Shown: positions 34,875 through 46,116 of the stretch, in pieces
How the letters are laid out: each line of letters starts with the position of its first letter
How positions within the stretch are numbered: the first letter of the stretch is position 1
Source: Rhodospirillaceae bacterium
Lineage (GTDB): Bacteria; Pseudomonadota; Alphaproteobacteria; Kiloniellales; DSM-21159
Assembly (NCBI GenBank): GCA_006969625.1
Contig: CP030885.1
Span: 3,979,430-4,043,429, forward strand
DNA length: 64,000 nucleotides
Reading direction: 5' to 3'
The notes under the pieces: model-generated
The model's input: only the letters and a program-made list of their open reading frames with translations
What the model was told of the DNA's origin: nothing
Databases searched by the model: none
Made by a program: the position numbers and the translations under genes

Positions 34875-35014
34875 TAGAGCAGGATCGCCTTGGGTGGAAT
34901 CGCCCTGGCGCTTCCACCCAAGGCGTGACCCCTGCTCTCGCATATAATAGTTAGAGGGCGATTCACGTCATGAGCGGAAGCGCGAACGCTTCCGCTCATG
35001 ACGATCGCGCTCTA
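34875..35014 (+). repeat. Double-hairpin interspersed repeat, copy 1
   Basis: This 140-bp element has two inverted repeats: a 14-bp perfect stem (34886-34899 with 34912-34925) and a 16-bp stem (34967-34982 with 34987-35002, loop CGAA). Flanking TAGAGCAGGAT and GATCGCGCTCTA segments match copy 2 at 58261-58398 in inverted orientation. A central spacer carries CATATAATAGTTAGA. The right end supplies the TAG stop of the chemoreceptor gene on the minus strand, so the second hairpin can also act as its terminator. Confidence 0.85.
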
Positions 35015-36316
35015 GACGGCGCGGGCCGCAGCGATGTAGCTCGCCACCTGGTCGCGCAGGCGGTCGGCCTGGCGCGCCAATTCCGCCGCCGCGCCTTCCA
35101 CCGCGCGCGAGGCGGCGTCGCTGTCGCGGGCGGCCTGGCTCACCCGCTCGGTCGTGCGCGCCAGCTCGCCGGTGCCGGCCGAGGCCTCCTGGACGTTGCG
35201 GCTAATCTCGCCGGTCGCCGCCGACTGCTGCTCGACCGCGGCGGCGACCGAGGTCGACATGGCGCCGACCTCGCCGATGGCCGCGACGATGGCGGCGATC
35301 GCCTCGACGGCCTCGGCGGTGGCGCCGCGAATCGCCGCGACCTGGTCCTGGATCTGCTGCGTGGCCTCGCCGGTCTGGTTGGCCAGGCTCTTGACCTCCC
35401 CGGCGACCACCGCGAAGCCCTTGCCGGCCTCGCCGGCCCGGGCGGCTTCGATCGTGGCGTTCAAGGCCAGAAGGTTGGTTTGCTCCGCGATCTCGTCGAT
35501 CAGCGAGACGACGCTGCCGATCTCCTCTGCTGCCGTATTGAGGGCGCCCACCAGCCGGTTGGCGGCCTCGGCCTTGGCGCCCGCCGACTCGCTGGCCTTC
35601 GTCGTCTCGGCGACCTGTCGGGCGATTTCCTGGATCGAGGCCGAGAGCTCCTGGGCCGCTGCGGCCACCGCCTCGACGTTGCCGGAGGCCTGCTCGGTGG
35701 TGGCTGCCGCCGTCGTACTCTGCTCGGTGGTGGCCGCCGCAAGCTCGGTCAGGTTCCCGGCCGTCTGCCGCATCCCCTCCGCCGAGGCCGCAACCACCTC
35801 CACGACGCCGGCGACGTTCTTCTGGAAGTTGTCGGTCAGCACCGCGAAGTCGGCGAACTTCCGGTCGATCGCGCGGGTCGCCTGGTTGATGCGCTCCGCC
35901 GCGGCGAGGTAGTGGCCGTGCAGTCCCTCGGACCGGATCAGACGGTAATAGCGTCCCTCGGAGACCGCCTCGGCCGCCGCACCCGCCTCGCGCACGAAGG
36001 CGTCGGTGACATCGACCAGACGGTTGACGCCCTGGAGCATGGCGCCGAAGGCGCCGCCCTCGTCGATGCGGATCAGGCGCCGTTCGAAGTCGCCCGCGGC
36101 CATGGCCTCGACCGTCGTGCGGGTGCGCGCGATCCAGCGCGCGAGACGGGCGAGCTGCCAGAGCGCCACGGTACCGAGCCCGGCGGCCAGCACCGCGGCA
36201 AGGACGGGCGGCCAGACTGCGTCCTGCAGCCCGGCCAGAGCGGCGGCGGCGAGGCTGGCCGCGAGGCTGCCGCCCATGGCGGCCTGGGCCCTAGAGAGAG
36301 AGGACGAAGCGATCAT
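35012..36316 (-). CDS. Methyl-accepting chemotaxis protein without periplasmic sensor
   Basis: This 434-residue chemoreceptor has two adjacent hydrophobic segments near residues 15-55 with almost no periplasmic loop. A HAMP-like region follows, then a long cytoplasmic coiled coil. The signalling tip is clear: [20 protein letters not shown] and [15 protein letters not shown] near residues 275-310. The missing sensor domain is probably supplied by the PAS protein encoded just upstream; the two genes overlap by 26 bp. Its TAG stop lies inside the double-hairpin repeat. The tandem [14 protein letters not shown] heptad region is unusual but in frame. Confidence 0.93.
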   Translation of the reverse strand: MIASSSLSRAQAAMGGSLAASLAAAALAGLQDAVWPPVLAAVLAAGLGTVALWQLARLARWIARTRTTVEAMAAGDFERRLIRIDEGGAFGAMLQGVNRLVDVTDAFVREAGAAAEAVSEGRYYRLIRSEGLHGHYLAAAERINQATRAIDRKFADFAVLTDNFQKNVAGVVEVVAASAEGMRQTAGNLTELAAATTEQSTTAAATTEQASGNVEAVAAAAQELSASIQEIARQVAETTKASESAGAKAEAANRLVGALNTAAEEIGSVVSLIDEIAEQTNLLALNATIEAARAGEAGKGFAVVAGEVKSLANQTGEATQQIQDQVAAIRGATAEAVEAIAAIVAAIGEVGAMSTSVAAAVEQQSAATGEISRNVQEASAGTGELARTTERVSQAARDSDAASRAVEGAAAELARQADRLRDQVASYIAAARAV

Positions 36317-36857
36317 AGCTCATGCCCCGCTGTTCGAGGATCGAGGCGAACTTCTCCCCGGCTCGGGCCAGCCCGTCCTTACGGTTGGGCGTCGACCCTT
36401 CGGTCTGGCGCAGGTCGCGGTACAGCGCCGCCGCCTTCTCGACCGCCTCGCGCTTCGGCTTGCGGCGATTGGAGTGGTAGCCGACGATGGCGCCGTCCGG
36501 GCCGAGGCTGGGGGTAACGTGGGCCAGCACCCAGTAGTGGTCGCCGTTCTTCGCCAGGTTGACGACATAGGCGAAGATCTCGCCGCCGTTCTGGATTGTG
36601 TCCCACATCAGCTTGAACACGCAGCGCGGCATATCGGGATGGCGAATGATGCTGTGCGGCTGGCCGAGCAGCTCCGCCTCGTGGAATCCGGAGACGCGCA
36701 GGAACACGTCGTTGCAGTAGGTCAGGCGACCCTTCGGATCGGTCTTCGAGACGATCAGGTCGTCCGGTCCGAACGGCGCCTCGCGCCCGCTGGGCAGGAT
36801 CGGGTCGCGTCCGGCAGACTTGGGACGACCGGCCGCAAAGGAATTCCAGGCGGACAT
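36291..36857 (-). CDS. PAS-domain sensor protein, Aer-like
   Basis: This 188-residue soluble protein has a PAS domain of the Aer/redox type (about residues 35-125): [20 protein letters not shown], then [20 protein letters not shown], then [20 protein letters not shown]. This resembles the FAD-binding PAS of the aerotaxis receptor Aer. A charged C-terminal helical region ([19 protein letters not shown]) follows. It overlaps the chemoreceptor gene by 26 bp and so is co-transcribed, suggesting an Aer receptor divided in two. A 12-bp palindrome and an FNR-type box lie upstream. Confidence 0.9.
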   Translation of the reverse strand: MSAWNSFAAGRPKSAGRDPILPSGREAPFGPDDLIVSKTDPKGRLTYCNDVFLRVSGFHEAELLGQPHSIIRHPDMPRCVFKLMWDTIQNGGEIFAYVVNLAKNGDHYWVLAHVTPSLGPDGAIVGYHSNRRKPKREAVEKAAALYRDLRQTEGSTPNRKDGLARAGEKFASILEQRGMSYDRFVLSL

Positions 36858-36873
36858 GGCGAAGCGTCTCCAT

Positions 36874-36885
36874 CGTAGATCTACG
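36874..36885. promoter_or_regulatory. Perfect 12-bp palindrome upstream of the PAS gene
   Basis: CGTAGATCTACG lies 17-28 bp before the ATG at 36857, beside the Shine-Dalgarno. It may be an operator. A -35-like TTGACC (36908-36903 on the minus strand) lies about 20 bp further upstream. Confidence 0.4.
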
Positions 36886-36932
36886 AATGGATGCGCCGCC
36901 GCCGGTCAAGGAACTCCTAACGCGAGGCAGGT

Positions 36933-36946
36933 TTGATGCAGGTCAA
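36933..36946. promoter_or_regulatory. FNR/FixK-type box upstream of the PAS-MCP genes
   Basis: TTGAT-GCAG-GTCAA differs from the FNR/FixK consensus TTGAT-N4-ATCAA in one base. It is 76 bp upstream of the PAS gene start, a workable distance for oxygen-dependent activation. No other gene start is close on the relevant side. Confidence 0.5.
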
Positions 36947-37033
36947 GGTGACGCGGCTCATCTCGGCACCGCTCTCCTCCGGGCCAAGCCGGTCCGACCC
37001 GTAAGGCCACCGGAACACCCCGTCGCGTCTGGA

Positions 37034-37327
37034 TCAGGAGGCCAGCCGGTCTGTCAGAGCGCGCAGTTGCGGCAGCAGGGTGCCGAGCTCGGCCGTGGCC
37101 GTGCGCAGGCGCGCCATCGCCGCCTGGACGTCGGCGGCTTGGCCCTGCCAGTGCTCGACCTCGCGGCGCGCGGTTTCGCTGTGCGCCCGGCAGGCGGCGA
37201 GATTGCGACCGGCATCGGCGGTCCGCGCTTGCAGCCGGGCGACCTGGCCCGCCAGAGTGGCGTCCGCCCTGGCGACACGCGGCCGCGCGAACGCAACGAC
37301 ATTGGACGTGGGACGGTGGTGCGACAT
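37034..37327 (-). CDS. Small coiled-coil protein of unknown function
   Basis: I do not recognise this 97-residue protein. The first 25 residues are basic and Val-rich (SNVVAFARPRVARADATL). The remainder is a continuous amphipathic helix rich in Ala, Arg, Gln and Leu (AGQVARLQARTADAGRNLAA), likely a coiled coil. No signal peptide, membrane segment or Cys pair is seen. ATG 37327 was chosen over an in-frame start at 37402, since the upstream part is low-complexity. It lies between the PAS-MCP unit and ghrA, all on the minus strand, and could be tied to the chemotaxis genes. Confidence 0.5.
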   Translation of the reverse strand: MSHHRPTSNVVAFARPRVARADATLAGQVARLQARTADAGRNLAACRAHSETARREVEHWQGQAADVQAAMARLRTATAELGTLLPQLRALTDRLAS

Positions 37328-37495
37328 GTCCGTGACTCCGTCTTCCGCTTGGACCCTGCAGGCCGAGGCGACCTCTTGGCGGCTCGACCTCGAACCGCGC
37401 ACGAACAGGTAGCGGGACGTCGCAAACGCCGAACGGCTGGCGCGTAAGCGTGTGTAACGTCTCGTGTCCGCGTGGGCGCGACCGGGGACCCGGCG

Positions 37496-38425
37496 TCAGT
37501 AGCCGCGCGACAGGTCGACGGTGCCCGGCGGCGTGCCGCCGCGTTCCAGGGTGTGGATCGCCCGCGCCACCGCCTCGGCCGCGGTCTGCGGGATGGTCAT
37601 GGAGGCGACGTGCGGCGTGACGACCACGCGCGGATGGGCCCAGAGGGGCGAGTCCGCGGGCAGCGGCTCGGTGCGGAAGACGTCCAGCGTGGCGGAGTCG
37701 AGCTGCCCGGAGTCCAGTGCCGCGAGCAGGTCGGCCTCGACCAGGTGCTCGCCGCGGCCGACGTTGATCAGGCAGGCGCCGCGCGGCAGCTGCGCGAAGG
37801 TCTCGGCGTTCAGGATGCCCTCGGTCTCCTCGGTCAGCGGCAGCAGGCAAACCAGGATATCGGTGCGCTTGAGGAAAGTCGGCAGGTCGGCCGCGCCGGC
37901 GAAGCAGGCGACGCCCGGCAGGTTCTTGCGGCTGCGCGACCAGCCCGCCACGTCGAAACGCAGGTGGACCAGCCGCTCGACCGCGTCGGCGCCCAGCTCG
38001 CCCAGGCCCATGACGCCGATCCGGCGCTGCCAGGGCGCCACCGGCTGCAGCTCGGTCCAGTCCTTGCGCGCCTGCATGTCGCGGTAGTCGAGCATGCGGC
38101 GGTGGTGGAACAGGCTCTGCATGACCACGTACTCGGTCATGCCCGCCGTCAGCCCCGGCTCCACCATGCGCACCAGCGGCTTGTCGCGTGGCAGCTCGGG
38201 GTCGCCGGTCAGGTGGTCGATGCCGGCGCCGATCGACAGGATCGCCTTCAGGTTCGGCAAGCTCTTGAGATAGCCGTGCGGCGGCTTCCAGACCAGCGCG
38301 TACGCGATGTCCGCCGGGTCGCCGCGGTCCGGCCAGTCGCGCACCTCCATGTCGGGCAGCGCGTGGCGCAGGGCAGGAATCCAGGCGTCCGGGCGGTCGA
38401 TGTCGGATTTGAACAGCAGCGCCAT
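37496..38425 (-). CDS. ghrA: Glyoxylate/hydroxypyruvate reductase A
   Basis: This 309-residue D-2-hydroxyacid dehydrogenase reduces glyoxylate and hydroxypyruvate. The NAD(P) motif RIGVMGLGELGADAVERL begins near residue 134. The conserved INVGRGEHLVEADLL segment, the catalytic Arg in SIGAGIDHL...RMVEPGL region context, Glu in DVFRTEPLP and His in VVVTPHVAS are present. Length and the HHRRMLDYRDMQARKDW motif match GhrA rather than GhrB. Confidence 0.92.
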   Translation of the reverse strand: MALLFKSDIDRPDAWIPALRHALPDMEVRDWPDRGDPADIAYALVWKPPHGYLKSLPNLKAILSIGAGIDHLTGDPELPRDKPLVRMVEPGLTAGMTEYVVMQSLFHHRRMLDYRDMQARKDWTELQPVAPWQRRIGVMGLGELGADAVERLVHLRFDVAGWSRSRKNLPGVACFAGAADLPTFLKRTDILVCLLPLTEETEGILNAETFAQLPRGACLINVGRGEHLVEADLLAALDSGQLDSATLDVFRTEPLPADSPLWAHPRVVVTPHVASMTIPQTAAEAVARAIHTLERGGTPPGTVDLSRGY

Positions 38426-38468
38426 GGCTGCGGGTATAGCACAACCGGCCGGCGCGTCGACCCGCCCC

Positions 38469-38496
38469 TTGAAGCGTGTTAGCTTACTGCTAACAT
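38469..38496 (+). promoter_or_regulatory. Promoter and operator of the toxin-antitoxin genes
   Basis: TTGAAG (38469-38474) and TAACAT (38491-38496) are spaced by 16 bp, four of six matches each. The spacer holds the inverted repeat GTTAGC-TTACT-GCTAAC (38478-38494), a likely operator for autoregulation by the HTH protein. The predicted start falls on or beside the ATG at 38503, so the toxin message may be leaderless. Confidence 0.6.
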
Positions 38497-38502
38497 TGTG
38501 GC

Positions 38503-38760
38503 ATGAAGCGGGTGATCCTAAGCGCGGCCGCGCAGAAGCAAATCGGCGACCTGACGAAGCGCGAGCGCGAGCGGATCGAGGCGAAACTGGACATGCTGGA
38601 ACGAACGCCCAGCGGCAGGCTCGCTCAAGTCAAGACGCTCAAGGGCGAGAACCCGCCGATGAAGCGCCTGCGCGTGGGCGACTACCGCGTGCTGTTCCGC
38701 GAGGACGAAACGCAGATCGACGTTCTTTTCGTGGCGCACCACAAGGATGTCTACGACTGA
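38503..38760 (+). CDS. RelE/ParE-family toxin
   Basis: This 85-residue protein has the RelE/ParE toxin fold: MKRVILSAAAQKQIGDL, then a basic helix (KRERERIEAKLDML), then VKTLKGENPPMKRLRVGDYRVLF and HHKDVYD at the C-terminus. RLRVGDYRVLFRE is the family's core strand motif. It probably cleaves ribosome-bound mRNA or targets gyrase. The toxin gene comes first, as in higBA-type systems, and the HTH antitoxin gene follows 30 bp downstream. No clear Shine-Dalgarno is seen. Confidence 0.9.
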   Translation: MKRVILSAAAQKQIGDLTKRERERIEAKLDMLERTPSGRLAQVKTLKGENPPMKRLRVGDYRVLFREDETQIDVLFVAHHKDVYD

Positions 38761-38790
38761 GCCCGGCAGCGAGATTGCGAAGGACCGACC

Positions 38791-39249
38791 ATGTCTGAGC
38801 GACGCTATCCGAAGCCCCACGGTACCCTCACCATCGACCTCGGCGCAGGCGAACGCGCCTATGCGCTCATTCCGCTCGAGGAGGTGCCGACCGACGAGGA
38901 GGACGAGGCCGCCACTCGGGGCTGGGACAACGACGAGCCGGAGGAAATGACACCTGCCGAGCGTGCCGCTTTCGAGGCCTTCGAGCGGGAGCGGCGCGAA
39001 AGCGGCGGGCGGCGGCCGGTGATGTACCCCTTGGCCTTCGCGCGCCGGCTAAACGCGGGCGAGCCGCGGCTGACGGTGCTGACCGAGATGCGCGGCATGA
39101 CCCAGGCCGGCCTGGCGCGGGCCACCGGGCTGACCCCGGCCTTCCTGTCGCAGCTGGCGAACGGCAAGCGCAAGGGCAGCCTGCGCACCTGGCGAAAGAT
39201 CGCCGCCGCGCTCGACATGCCGCTGGACGAGGTGACGGGCGAGGGGTGA
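38791..39249 (+). CDS. XRE-type HTH antitoxin
   Basis: This 152-residue antitoxin carries a C-terminal helix-turn-helix of the XRE/Cro type (about residues 95-145: LTVLTEMRGMTQAGLARATG, then LTPAFLSQLANGKRKGS). The N-terminal half is acidic (VPTDEEDEAATRGWDNDEPE) and probably wraps the toxin. It should bind the GTTAGC/GCTAAC operator upstream of the toxin gene. An AAGGA Shine-Dalgarno lies 7 nt before ATG 38791. HigA-like by layout, though longer than the usual 90-100 residues. Confidence 0.9.
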   Translation: MSERRYPKPHGTLTIDLGAGERAYALIPLEEVPTDEEDEAATRGWDNDEPEEMTPAERAAFEAFERERRESGGRRPVMYPLAFARRLNAGEPRLTVLTEMRGMTQAGLARATGLTPAFLSQLANGKRKGSLRTWRKIAAALDMPLDEVTGEG

Positions 39250-39255
39250 CGGGCG

Positions 39256-39279
39256 AGGGCCGAGCGCGCAAGCGCGGCC

Positions 39280-39281
<2 letters not shown>
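39256..39281. terminator. GNRA-loop hairpin between convergent antitoxin and yejF genes
   Basis: AGGGCC (39256-39261) and GCGC (39264-39267) pair with GCGC (39272-39275) and GGCCCT (39276-39281) around a GCAA tetraloop, with a 2-nt bulge. The hairpin overlaps the yejF stop and sits 7 bp past the antitoxin stop, so it may serve both genes. Confidence 0.55.
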
Positions 39282-40953
<1,672 letters not shown>

Positions 40954-40963
40954 GCCGCCCCGC

Positions 40964-42139
40964 TCACTCCGCGCCCTGCGGCGCCGGCTTGGGCTTGGCC
41001 TGCGTCACCGGCTCGCTCTCCTCCGGCGGCGGCGCACTACCGGACCAGAGCTTGCGCGGATCGAAGGCGTCGCGCACCGCCTCGCCGATGAAAACCAGCA
41101 AGGTGAGCAGCGCGGCCAGCACGAAGAAGCCGGTCATGCCCAGCCAGGGCGCCTGGATGTTCGCCTTGCCCTGCTGCAACAGCTCGCCGAGCGAGGGCGA
41201 GCCTGGCGGCAGGCCGAAACCGAGGAAGTCCAGACTGGTCAGGGCGGTGATCGCCCCGGTCAGGATGAAGGGCATGAAGGTCAAGGTGGCCACCATGGCG
41301 TTGGGCAGGACGTGCTTGAGCATGATCCCCCAGTCGCTGACGCCCAGCGCCCGGCTGGCGCGGATAAAGTCGAAGTTGCGCGCGCGCAGAAACTCGGCGC
41401 GCACCACGCCGACCAGCGTGGTCCAGGAAAACAGCAGCAGCAGGAACAGCAGGGTGAAGAAGCCCGGCACGATCACGCTGGAGAGGATGATCAGGATGAA
41501 CAGGAAGGGCAGCCCCTGCCAGATCTCGATGAAGCGCTGCGCCAGCAGGTCGATCAGACCGCCGAAGTAGCCCTGCACGGCGCCGGCGACGACGCCGATG
41601 ATCGAACTCATGACGGTGAGGGCAAAACCGAAGAGGATCGACAGGCGCAGGCCGTAGATGACGCGCGCGGCGACGTCGCGGCCCTGGTCGTCGGTACCCA
41701 GCCAGTGCCGGGCGTCGGGCGCCGTCGGCGGCGGCGAGTCCAGCTCGAAGTCGACGGTCTCGTAGGAAAAGGGAATCAGCGGCCAGAGCATCCAGCCCTG
41801 CTCGTCGATCAGGTCCTGCACGAAGGGGTCGCGATAGTCGGCCTCGAGCTCGAACTCGCCGCCGAATTCGGTTTCCGGGTAGGTGAAGAGCACCGGGACG
41901 TAGGGCGCGCCCTCGTACCAGACGAGGATCGGCTTGTCGTTGGCGATGAACTCGGCCGCCATCGACAGCAGCATGATCGGAAGGAAGATCCACAGCGCCC
42001 AGTAGCCGCGGCGGTTGGCCCTGAAGTTGAGCCAGCGCCGGTAGGTCATCGGCGAGACGGCAATCCCCATCAGGCGCCAGGGCTGCGCCTGCGGCGCGCG
42101 GCCGGTCGGGACGCTTGTCGGGCTCGCCGCGTCAGGCAT
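40964..42139 (-). CDS. yejE: Peptide ABC transporter permease
   Basis: This 391-residue membrane subunit has the YejE-type N-terminus ([20 protein letters not shown]) and a large extracellular stretch between helices 1 and 2 (residues 50-150, [12 protein letters not shown]). The EAA loop [20 protein letters not shown] near residue 265 contacts the ATPase. It overlaps yejB by 8 bp, the start reading ATGCCTGA. Order and size match YejABEF. Confidence 0.95.
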   Translation of the reverse strand: MPDAASPTSVPTGRAPQAQPWRLMGIAVSPMTYRRWLNFRANRRGYWALWIFLPIMLLSMAAEFIANDKPILVWYEGAPYVPVLFTYPETEFGGEFELEADYRDPFVQDLIDEQGWMLWPLIPFSYETVDFELDSPPPTAPDARHWLGTDDQGRDVAARVIYGLRLSILFGFALTVMSSIIGVVAGAVQGYFGGLIDLLAQRFIEIWQGLPFLFILIILSSVIVPGFFTLLFLLLLFSWTTLVGVVRAEFLRARNFDFIRASRALGVSDWGIMLKHVLPNAMVATLTFMPFILTGAITALTSLDFLGFGLPPGSPSLGELLQQGKANIQAPWLGMTGFFVLAALLTLLVFIGEAVRDAFDPRKLWSGSAPPPEESEPVTQAKPKPAPQGAE

Positions 42140-43241
42140 CTCGGCTCTCGAAGTCGATGCGCGGGTCGACCAGCGTGTAGGTGATGTCGCCGACGAGCTG
42201 CAGGATCAGACCCAGCAGGGTAAAGAAGTAGAGCGTGGCGAACATGACCGGATAGTCGCGGTTGAGCACGGCCTCGAAGCCCAGCAGGCCGAGGCCGTCC
42301 AGCGAGAAGATCAACTCGATCAGCAGGGCGCCGGTGAAGAGCACCGAGATGAAGGCGGCCGGGAACCCGGCGATGACGATCAGCATGGCGTTGCGGAAGA
42401 CGTGGCCGTAGAGCACGCGCTTTTCCGTCAAGCCCTTGGCCCGGGCGGTGATGACGTACTGCTGGTTGACCTGATCGAGAAAGGAGTTCTTGGTCAGCAT
42501 GGTCAGCGTGGCGAAGCCGCCGATCGCCATCGAGACCACCGGCAAGGTGATGTGCCAGAAGTAGTCGAGGATCTGCTGGCCGAGCGGTAGCTCTTCCCAG
42601 TTGTCGGAGACCAGGCCGCGCAGCGGGAAGAGGTCGAGGAAGCGGCCGCCGGAGAACAGGATGATCATCAAGATGGCGAAGAGGAAGCCCGGCACGGCGT
42701 AGCCGATGGTGATGACGCCGGAGGTCCAGACGTCGAAGCGGCTGCCGTCGCGCACCGCCTTGGCGATGCCGAGCGGGATCGAGATCAGGTAGACGAGCAG
42801 CGTCGTCCACAGGCCCAGCGAGATCGAGACCGGCATTTTCTCGAGCACCAGGTCGACCACCTGCGCATCGCGGAAGAAGCTCTCCCCGAAGTCGAAGGTC
42901 GCGTAGTCGACCAGCATCATGCCCAGGCGCTCGTACCAGGGCCTGTCGAAGCCGAAGCTCTTCTCGATCTCGGCGATGATCTCCGGGTCGATGCCTTGCG
43001 CGCCGCGGTACTGGCTGGCGGCCGAGCCGCTCGGCGCCTCGCCCGCGTCCTGCTGGCCGGCCTCGCCGAGCTGCCCGCCGGCGAAACGCTCTGTCGCCTC
43101 GCCGACCTGACCGCTCATCTCCGCCAGGATCTGCTCCACCGGCCCGCCCGGCGCGAACTGCACGATGGCGAAATTGATGATCATGATCCCCAGCAGCGTG
43201 GGGACGATCAGCAACAGGCGGCGGATGATGTAGGCGGTCAT
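42132..43241 (-). CDS. yejB: Peptide ABC transporter permease
   Basis: This 369-residue DppB-like permease has [20 protein letters not shown] at the N-terminus, [20 protein letters not shown] and the EAA loop [21 protein letters not shown] Gly/Gln/Glu-rich extracellular insert at about residues 45-80 ([20 protein letters not shown]) is typical of YejB. yejA lies 31 bp upstream. Confidence 0.95.
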   Translation of the reverse strand: MTAYIIRRLLLIVPTLLGIMIINFAIVQFAPGGPVEQILAEMSGQVGEATERFAGGQLGEAGQQDAGEAPSGSAASQYRGAQGIDPEIIAEIEKSFGFDRPWYERLGMMLVDYATFDFGESFFRDAQVVDLVLEKMPVSISLGLWTTLLVYLISIPLGIAKAVRDGSRFDVWTSGVITIGYAVPGFLFAILMIILFSGGRFLDLFPLRGLVSDNWEELPLGQQILDYFWHITLPVVSMAIGGFATLTMLTKNSFLDQVNQQYVITARAKGLTEKRVLYGHVFRNAMLIVIAGFPAAFISVLFTGALLIELIFSLDGLGLLGFEAVLNRDYPVMFATLYFFTLLGLILQLVGDITYTLVDPRIDFESRDA

Positions 43242-43272
43242 CGTCTGGCTGTGCTTCGGCCGGCCTCGCCTG

Positions 43273-45126
43273 CTATTGGCTCAGCGCCGCCGCCTTTTCC
43301 GGGTCGATCCACCAGGTCGAGGGGAAGCCGACCGGGCTGTAGCGCGCACGCGTGTCGGGGAAGCCGAACTGGTCCCAGTAGGCGTACCAGCTTTCGTCGG
43401 GATAGTAGGTCGGCACCAGGTAGTGGTTCCACAGCAGCACGCGGTCGAGGGCGCGGTTGGCCGCCTTGAGCTGCTCCAGGCTTTCGGCCGCGACGATCTG
43501 CTCGATCAGCGCGTCGACCACGGGGTTCTCGATGCCCATGATGTTGGCCGAGCCCTGCTGGCCGGCCGCGGCGGAGCCGAAGTAGGAGCGCAGCTCGGTG
43601 CCGGGCGGCGGGAAGAAGTTCAAGCGCGCCGTCATCAGGTCGAAGTCGAACTGATCGCCGACCACGCGCCACTGCGCCGGGTCGATCATGCGGATCGAAG
43701 CGTCGAGGCCGGCGCGCCGCAGATTCTGCACGAACTGATCGGCCAGCCGCAGCCATTCGGGCGAAGCGGTGATGATCTCCAGGCTGAACTGCTCGCCGGC
43801 GGCATTCACCATGCGGCCGTCCTCCAGCGTCCAGCCGGCCTCCTCGAACAGCCGCAGCGCCTGACGCAGATTGCGGCGGTCGCGTCCGCTTCCGTCGGTC
43901 TTCGCCGGCGTGAAGTCCTCGGTCAAGGCCTCGGGCGGGATCTGGTCGGCAAAGGGCGTCAGGATCGCCTTCTCTTCCTCGCTCGGCACGCCCTGGGCGC
44001 CGAAGTCGGAGTTCGGAAAGTAGCTCTCGATCCGCTTGAACTCGCCGAACAGCAAGGTGCGCTGCAGGGTCTCGAAGTCGTAGAGGTAGTTGATCGCCTT
44101 GCGCACGCGGACGTCCTGGAACTTCTCGCGGCGCAGATTGAAGAAGTAGGCGGAGATCGCGCGCGGCGTCTGGTTCTTCACCTCGGCCTTGACCACCCGC
44201 CCGTCCTCGACCGCGGGGAAGTCGTAGCCGGTGTACCACTGCTTGACGCTGCCCTCGCTCCAGAAGTCCACCTTGCCGGCCTTGAAGGCTTCGAACTCCA
44301 CCGTGCGGTCCCGGTAGAAGTCGTAGCGGATGGTCTGGAAGTTGCTGGTGCCGCGGTTCACCGGCAGGTCGGCCGCCCAGTAGTCCTCGACTCGCTCGTA
44401 GACGATCGCGCGGCCTGGATCGACGCTGGCGATACGGTAGGCGCCGCTGCCGAGCGGCGGCTCCAGGCTGGTCTCGGTGATGTCGCGGCTCTCCCACCAG
44501 TGCCGCGGCAGCGGCGAGCTGGTGGCGACGATGCCCAGCGGCTTCTTCGAGTTGCGGGTCGCAAAGGTGTACTTGACCCGCTGCGGATCGAGCGCTTCGG
44601 CCGAGACGACGTCGTCATAGAAGGCGCGCAGGAAGGGGCGGCCGTGCTCCTTGATGACGTTGAAGGTGAAGACGAAGTCCTCGGCGACGATCGGCGTGCC
44701 GTCGTGGTACCGGGCCTCGGGATGCAGCGTGAAGATCGCCCAGGACACGTCCTCGGGGTACTCGACGCTGGTGGCGATCTGCCCATAGTAGCTCGCCAGC
44801 TCGTCGCCGGAGCCGACCATGAGGCTGTCGTAAAGCAGCCCGATGGAGCTCGGGAACTCGCCTTTCAGGATGTAGGGGTTGAAGCTGTCGAAGGATCCGA
44901 AGTCGCTGATCGTGACCGTGCCGCCGATCGGCGCGTCCGGGTTGACGTAGGGCCAGTGCTCCATCGAATCGTCGTACAGCGGCTCGCCGAACTCGGCGAA
45001 GGCCCAGGTCTTGGTGACCCGCTGCTCCTCGGCATCGCCCGATTGGGCGGCCGCCGCCAGCGGGGCGAGCAAGGCTGCGGTCCCGAGCATCGCGCTGGCG
45101 AGCAGCGTGACGGCTGATCGGCTCAT
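43273..45126 (-). CDS. yejA: Peptide ABC transporter periplasmic binding protein
   Basis: This 617-residue extracellular solute-binding protein family 5 member has a signal peptide ([20 protein letters not shown]). The YejA-type mature start is [20 protein letters not shown], followed by [20 protein letters not shown]. Downstream SBP-5 landmarks are [20 protein letters not shown] and [19 protein letters not shown] 45126 has a GGAGG Shine-Dalgarno and fits the signal peptide. It is the first gene of yejABEF. No convincing core promoter was seen in 45127-45298. Confidence 0.94.
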   Translation of the reverse strand: MSRSAVTLLASAMLGTAALLAPLAAAAQSGDAEEQRVTKTWAFAEFGEPLYDDSMEHWPYVNPDAPIGGTVTISDFGSFDSFNPYILKGEFPSSIGLLYDSLMVGSGDELASYYGQIATSVEYPEDVSWAIFTLHPEARYHDGTPIVAEDFVFTFNVIKEHGRPFLRAFYDDVVSAEALDPQRVKYTFATRNSKKPLGIVATSSPLPRHWWESRDITETSLEPPLGSGAYRIASVDPGRAIVYERVEDYWAADLPVNRGTSNFQTIRYDFYRDRTVEFEAFKAGKVDFWSEGSVKQWYTGYDFPAVEDGRVVKAEVKNQTPRAISAYFFNLRREKFQDVRVRKAINYLYDFETLQRTLLFGEFKRIESYFPNSDFGAQGVPSEEEKAILTPFADQIPPEALTEDFTPAKTDGSGRDRRNLRQALRLFEEAGWTLEDGRMVNAAGEQFSLEIITASPEWLRLADQFVQNLRRAGLDASIRMIDPAQWRVVGDQFDFDLMTARLNFFPPPGTELRSYFGSAAAGQQGSANIMGIENPVVDALIEQIVAAESLEQLKAANRALDRVLLWNHYLVPTYYPDESWYAYWDQFGFPDTRARYSPVGFPSTWWIDPEKAAALSQ

Positions 45127-45298
45127 GTCTGGACCTCCCGGTTCTGTCGCGGCGCGAGGTGCCGGCGGCACCCCCGATGGACTGGCCAGCCGGGGCGGCG
45201 GCGCGCGGTCGCGACCCGAAGCCGCCCCGATGCGGTTGCGCATAAGGTATTGCCGGGGCGGCCGGGCGCAACCAGTTTGCGCTTTTGCGGCGCCAAGA

Positions 45299-46099
45299 TT
45301 ACGAAGATTTCAGCAGGCCGCGCGCCGACGCCAACAGCGCGGGATCGCCCGCCGCCACCATGTGGCCGTCGCTGTCCAGCCCCAGCGGCCGGCCCTGCCA
45401 GTCGCTGGCCGCGCCGCCGGCGCCCTCGATCACCGGCAGCAGCGCCATGAAATCGTAGGGCTGCAGGCAGGCCTCGCAGACCACGTCGACGAAGCCGCTG
45501 GCCAGTTGCGCGTAGCTGAAGCAGTCGCCGCCGAAGCGGGTCAGCCGCACGGCACCGGCCAGCCGTGCGAAGGCCAAGGCGTCGGCGCCCTGGAACATGT
45601 CGGGGTGGGTCGCCTGCAGCACCGCCGCGTCCAGCCGCGAGCAGGGGCGGGTGCGGGCCGGCCGGCGGCCGGCGGCGTCGGCATGCTCGGTGGGACGGCC
45701 GGCGGCGCCGACCCAGCGCTCGCCCAGGATCGCCATGTCGATCAGGCCCAGGATCGGCCGGCCGGCGCGGGTCAGCGCGATCAGCGTGCCGAACAGGGGG
45801 TTGCCGGTGATGAAGGCCTTGGTGCCGTCGATCGGGTCGAGCACCCAGACGTACTCGGCCTCGCGCCGCTCGGTGCCGTGCTCCTCGCCGACCACGCCGT
45901 GCGCGGGAAAGCGCGCCGCGATGGCTGCGCGCAGGCGTGCCTCGGTCTCGCGGTCGGCGACGGTCACCGGGCTGGCGTCGGCCTTGGTGTCGACGTTCAC
46001 CGGCGTGCGGAAGTAGCGGCGGGTGATGCCGCGCGCCGCCTCGGCCAGTTCCTCGGCGAAGGCGACGAACTCCTCGGGGCAAGCCTCCGCTGGCGCCAC
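45299..46099 (-). CDS. hisN: Inositol-monophosphatase-family phosphatase, HisN-like
   Basis: This 266-residue metal-dependent phosphatase has the IMPase motifs GVVGEEHG near residue 65-72, WVLDPIDGTKAFITGNPLFG near 82-101, and FGGDCFSYAQLASGFVDVV with PYDFMALLPVIEGAGG downstream. The alphaproteobacterial histidinol-phosphatase HisN belongs to this branch, so the last dephosphorylation of histidine synthesis is the likely role; inositol monophosphatase is the alternative. The start is a GTG at 46099, 17 bp past the cytochrome stop, because no ATG is available. Confidence in family is high, in the exact substrate moderate. Confidence 0.85.
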   Translation of the reverse strand: MAPAEACPEEFVAFAEELAEAARGITRRYFRTPVNVDTKADASPVTVADRETEARLRAAIAARFPAHGVVGEEHGTERREAEYVWVLDPIDGTKAFITGNPLFGTLIALTRAGRPILGLIDMAILGERWVGAAGRPTEHADAAGRRPARTRPCSRLDAAVLQATHPDMFQGADALAFARLAGAVRLTRFGGDCFSYAQLASGFVDVVCEACLQPYDFMALLPVIEGAGGAASDWQGRPLGLDSDGHMVAAGDPALLASARGLLKSS

Positions 46100-46116
46100 G
46101 CCGTCGCGTCCGCAGC

